A DNA stretch of 64,000 bases from Vibrio aestivus (GTDB lineage: Bacteria; Pseudomonadota; Gammaproteobacteria; Enterobacterales; Vibrionaceae): the NCBI GenBank assembly GCA_003263845.1, contig JYJN01000083.1, positions 1 through 64,000 on the forward strand, read 5' to 3'. A program made the position numbers and the translations under genes. Each line of letters starts with the position of its first letter. Within the stretch, counting starts at the first letter, position 1. The notes beneath the pieces were generated by a model. That model had not been told where the DNA came from, searched no databases, and saw only the letters and a list, made by a program, of their open reading frames with translations. Below, one piece after another: positions 61,816-64,000 of this stretch.

Positions 61816-64000
61816 GTGAGCGTTAGTTTTACTCGCGTTATGCGAACCATCTTATGGCTGTTGGTGACAATATTGGTCTTGTTGGCCTGTGTTGTTACCT
61901 CATTGCGCGTAATGCTACCGCAGCTCGATCGTTTTCAACCGGAAATTCAATACTGGGTTAACAAAAACAGTGGGTTTGAGTTTCAAATAGAGCAGGTGAG
62001 TGGTTTTTGGCGAAATACTCATCCATCCCTTTCATTGATTGGAATGCAAGCCAGTGCTCCTGAACAATCAGAAATGCACCTGTCAGCCGCTCAAATCGAT
62101 ATTGAATTTGACCTCATTCATTCCATTTTGCAGATGCAACCTGTGGTTGCTGATCTCTCCATTCATGGTTTAAAACTCGATATTAGTTCGATTGACTGGC
62201 TGTCAGTGGCAAGCGGCGACGATTCACCTCAGCAGGCTAGTTCAAGCGATCAAAATACGGTTGAGCGAATCAATAATCTATTTTTACGCCAACTGGATGA
62301 CTTTTCGGTTTTCGATTCTCGATTGGTTTACCAAGCTGTCGATGGCGGAATACGTGAGCTGGATATTAGCCGCCTGCAGTGGCGTAACTTCGGCCGTCGT
62401 CATTTAGCTGAAGGTATTGTTAGCATTGCGGATGCTAATCTCAACTCTTTGTCAGTAAGTGCTAACTTTGTCGATAACGGTTCGTTAACCGATATATCCG
62501 GTGAGTTTTATGTTTCAGCACAAAACATTCGCGTCACACCTTGGTTAACTAAGTATCTAAAAGAAGAGACAGGTATTGAAAGTGGACAAGTCAGCTTTAA
62601 TAGTTGGCTAACGCTACAAAATAATCGTCCCACCAATGCGTATGTTGAATTAGAACCGTCTGAACTAAGTTGGAAAGATGAAGAAAAGCACGATTTGATA
62701 ATTGAATCTGGTGTTTTTCAGTTAAGTCCAAAAGAAAGTGGTTGGATAGTAAATGGTCACTCACTTCAAGTGAGAACCGACGATACGCCATGGCCATCTT
62801 TAGACGTCGCGTTTGATTGGCAACCAGAGCAATGGCGTTTAAATGTCTCTCAATTAGATATTGCCGCTTTAACGCCTATAGTGAAGCTCATTCCTGAATC
62901 AGAAGCTACGTCTGAAATGCTTGAAACGCTTAAACTTGGTGGCCTAGTTGAAGACCTTCGCGTTTCGATGGGAAGTGATATTGAGTCATTAAGATACTCT
63001 GCAGACCTATCTCGCGGCACTATTGCTCAGTGGGAGCTCTTACCTGGTATTCATCATTTATCAGCCTCTATCCATGGTGGAGTCGATCAAGCAGTGGCCT
63101 CCGTTTCATTGATTGACGATGTGCTTCCTTATGGTGACGTATTCCAAGCGCCATTGAACATGAAGCAAGCCCAAGTCGACATTGTTTGGCAAAAGGCTGG
63201 AGATGATTGGTCTTTGTGGGCGGATAAGGTCACCGCTGCTACACCAGACTTACAAGTGCTTGGCGCGTTTCGTTTAGATTTTCCTAAAGATAAAAGTCCT
63301 TTCTTATCCTTCTACGCTGAAGCTGATTTGTATAACGCCAGCGAAACTTGGCGTTATTTACCGACTTTGGCTCTCGGGCGGAGTTTAACTGATTACTTAT
63401 CTACGGCAATTCAAGCCGGTCGCGTTAATACTTCCAAGCTCATTTGGTATGGAGAGCTAGGCAATTTTCCTTACCATGATAACAATGGCATGTTCCAAGC
63501 TTGGGTTGGTTTGAAAGACGCAAAGTTCAGCTTTGATACTGCTTGGCCTCCTATTACAGACCTACAACTCGATCTCCTATTCCAAAACGATGCCATGTAT
63601 TTGGACTCACACGATGCCACTTTGATGGATGTGCAAGGACAACGAATTACAGGTCGTATTCCTGAGCTTTCAGGTGACGGTCATATTGAGATAGAGGCCA
63701 AAGCGAAAGCGAAAGGGAATGCCGTTCGTGATTATATGACGTCCTCGCCATTAGTTGATTCCGTTGGTGCAGCGTTGACAGCGGTTCAAGTGAGTGGTGA
63801 TGTCAGTTCTGAGTTTCAATTGTTTATCCCGTTTGATGATCGCGAGGCGCGAGCTTGGGGATACGCTGATCTAAACAGTAATCATGTAGAAATTGAAACA
63901 CCGCCGATGACACTGGAATCTGTGAGTGGACGAATTGAGTTTGATAATGATGTCGTGACGGGTGCAGGACTTGAAGCAAACTTACTCGAACAGCCAGTAT
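61816..64000 (+). CDS. yhdP: YhdP family AsmA-like envelope protein (partial, runs off the right edge)
   Basis: YhdP is a giant AsmA/TamB-like protein that bridges the periplasm and helps move phospholipids to the outer membrane. From the GTG at 61816 the frame stays open for 728 codons to the window end. An N-terminal membrane helix (ILWLLVTILVLLACVVTSLRVML) is followed by HPSLSLIGMQ and repeated beta segments, and the DUF3971-like region is recognisable (WRYLPTLALGRSLTDYLSTAIQAG). A start at ATG 61840 is also possible. It follows rng by 11 bases, so it probably shares its transcript. No frame break is seen in this part. Confidence 0.9.
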   Translation, partial: MSVSFTRVMRTILWLLVTILVLLACVVTSLRVMLPQLDRFQPEIQYWVNKNSGFEFQIEQVSGFWRNTHPSLSLIGMQASAPEQSEMHLSAAQIDIEFDLIHSILQMQPVVADLSIHGLKLDISSIDWLSVASGDDSPQQASSSDQNTVERINNLFLRQLDDFSVFDSRLVYQAVDGGIRELDISRLQWRNFGRRHLAEGIVSIADANLNSLSVSANFVDNGSLTDISGEFYVSAQNIRVTPWLTKYLKEETGIESGQVSFNSWLTLQNNRPTNAYVELEPSELSWKDEEKHDLIIESGVFQLSPKESGWIVNGHSLQVRTDDTPWPSLDVAFDWQPEQWRLNVSQLDIAALTPIVKLIPESEATSEMLETLKLGGLVEDLRVSMGSDIESLRYSADLSRGTIAQWELLPGIHHLSASIHGGVDQAVASVSLIDDVLPYGDVFQAPLNMKQAQVDIVWQKAGDDWSLWADKVTAATPDLQVLGAFRLDFPKDKSPFLSFYAEADLYNASETWRYLPTLALGRSLTDYLSTAIQAGRVNTSKLIWYGELGNFPYHDNNGMFQAWVGLKDAKFSFDTAWPPITDLQLDLLFQNDAMYLDSHDATLMDVQGQRITGRIPELSGDGHIEIEAKAKAKGNAVRDYMTSSPLVDSVGAALTAVQVSGDVSSEFQLFIPFDDREARAWGYADLNSNHVEIETPPMTLESVSGRIEFDNDVVTGAGLEANLLEQPV

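Overview
The window is a piece of the large chromosome of a Vibrio (Gammaproteobacteria). The strongest evidence is a complete MSHA (mannose-sensitive haemagglutinin) type IV pilus locus in the order csrD(mshH)-mshI-J-K-L-M-N-E-G-F-B-A-C-D-O-P-Q, followed by mreBCD-maf-rng-yhdP and preceded by uvrA-galU-qstR-ssb. This is the arrangement I know from Vibrio cholerae and its relatives. No tRNA, rRNA, insertion sequence or CRISPR array was seen.

Layout: (1) 1-4.9 kb is an accessory block. It holds the tail of an unidentified gene and three tightly overlapping genes of unknown function, one with an N-terminal OmpA-like peptidoglycan-binding domain, closed by a strong terminator. (2) 5.0-13.5 kb is msrA, tamA-tamB, a DUF2799 lipoprotein, ppa and fbp. 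(3) 13.5-13.8 kb is a 270-bp element with imperfect terminal inverted repeats (MITE- or ERIC-like) between divergent fbp and mpl. (4) 14-19.7 kb is mpl, ubiX and the thiamine uptake operon thiBPQ under a TPP riboswitch. (5) 19.7-28.8 kb is darP, pmbA/tldE, a CPA1 Na+/H+ antiporter, metH (with a likely MetJ site) and lysC under a lysine riboswitch. (6) 28.9-37.4 kb is a class-V aminotransferase, a PglL-type O-oligosaccharyltransferase, uvrA (LexA site), galU, the competence and T6SS regulator QstR, and ssb. (7) 37.5-57.0 kb is the MSHA pilus locus. (8) 57.2-64 kb is the cell-shape operon mreBCD, maf, rng and the start of yhdP, which runs off the window.

A striking property is that about 18 conserved genes carry one or more single-base indels, about 28 in total and nearly all deletions. 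Examples are tamA (three), tamB (two), metH (two), ubiX (two), csrD (two), mpl, fbp, lysC, pmbA, qstR, mshK, mshG, mshO, mshQ and mreD. In every case the protein continues in another frame exactly as the family expects, and restoring one base per site gives a length divisible by three. I read these as sequencing or assembly errors rather than gene decay, and I annotate each gene over its full extent.

Functionally the MSHA block forms one machine: a secretin (MshL), alignment proteins (MshI/J/K), a c-di-GMP-responsive extension ATPase (MshE), a platform protein (MshG), pilins (MshA/B/C/D/O/P) and the large surface protein MshQ. A CsrD-like regulator sits upstream and a PglL glycosyltransferase sits nearby. 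The least explained part is the three-gene module at the left end.
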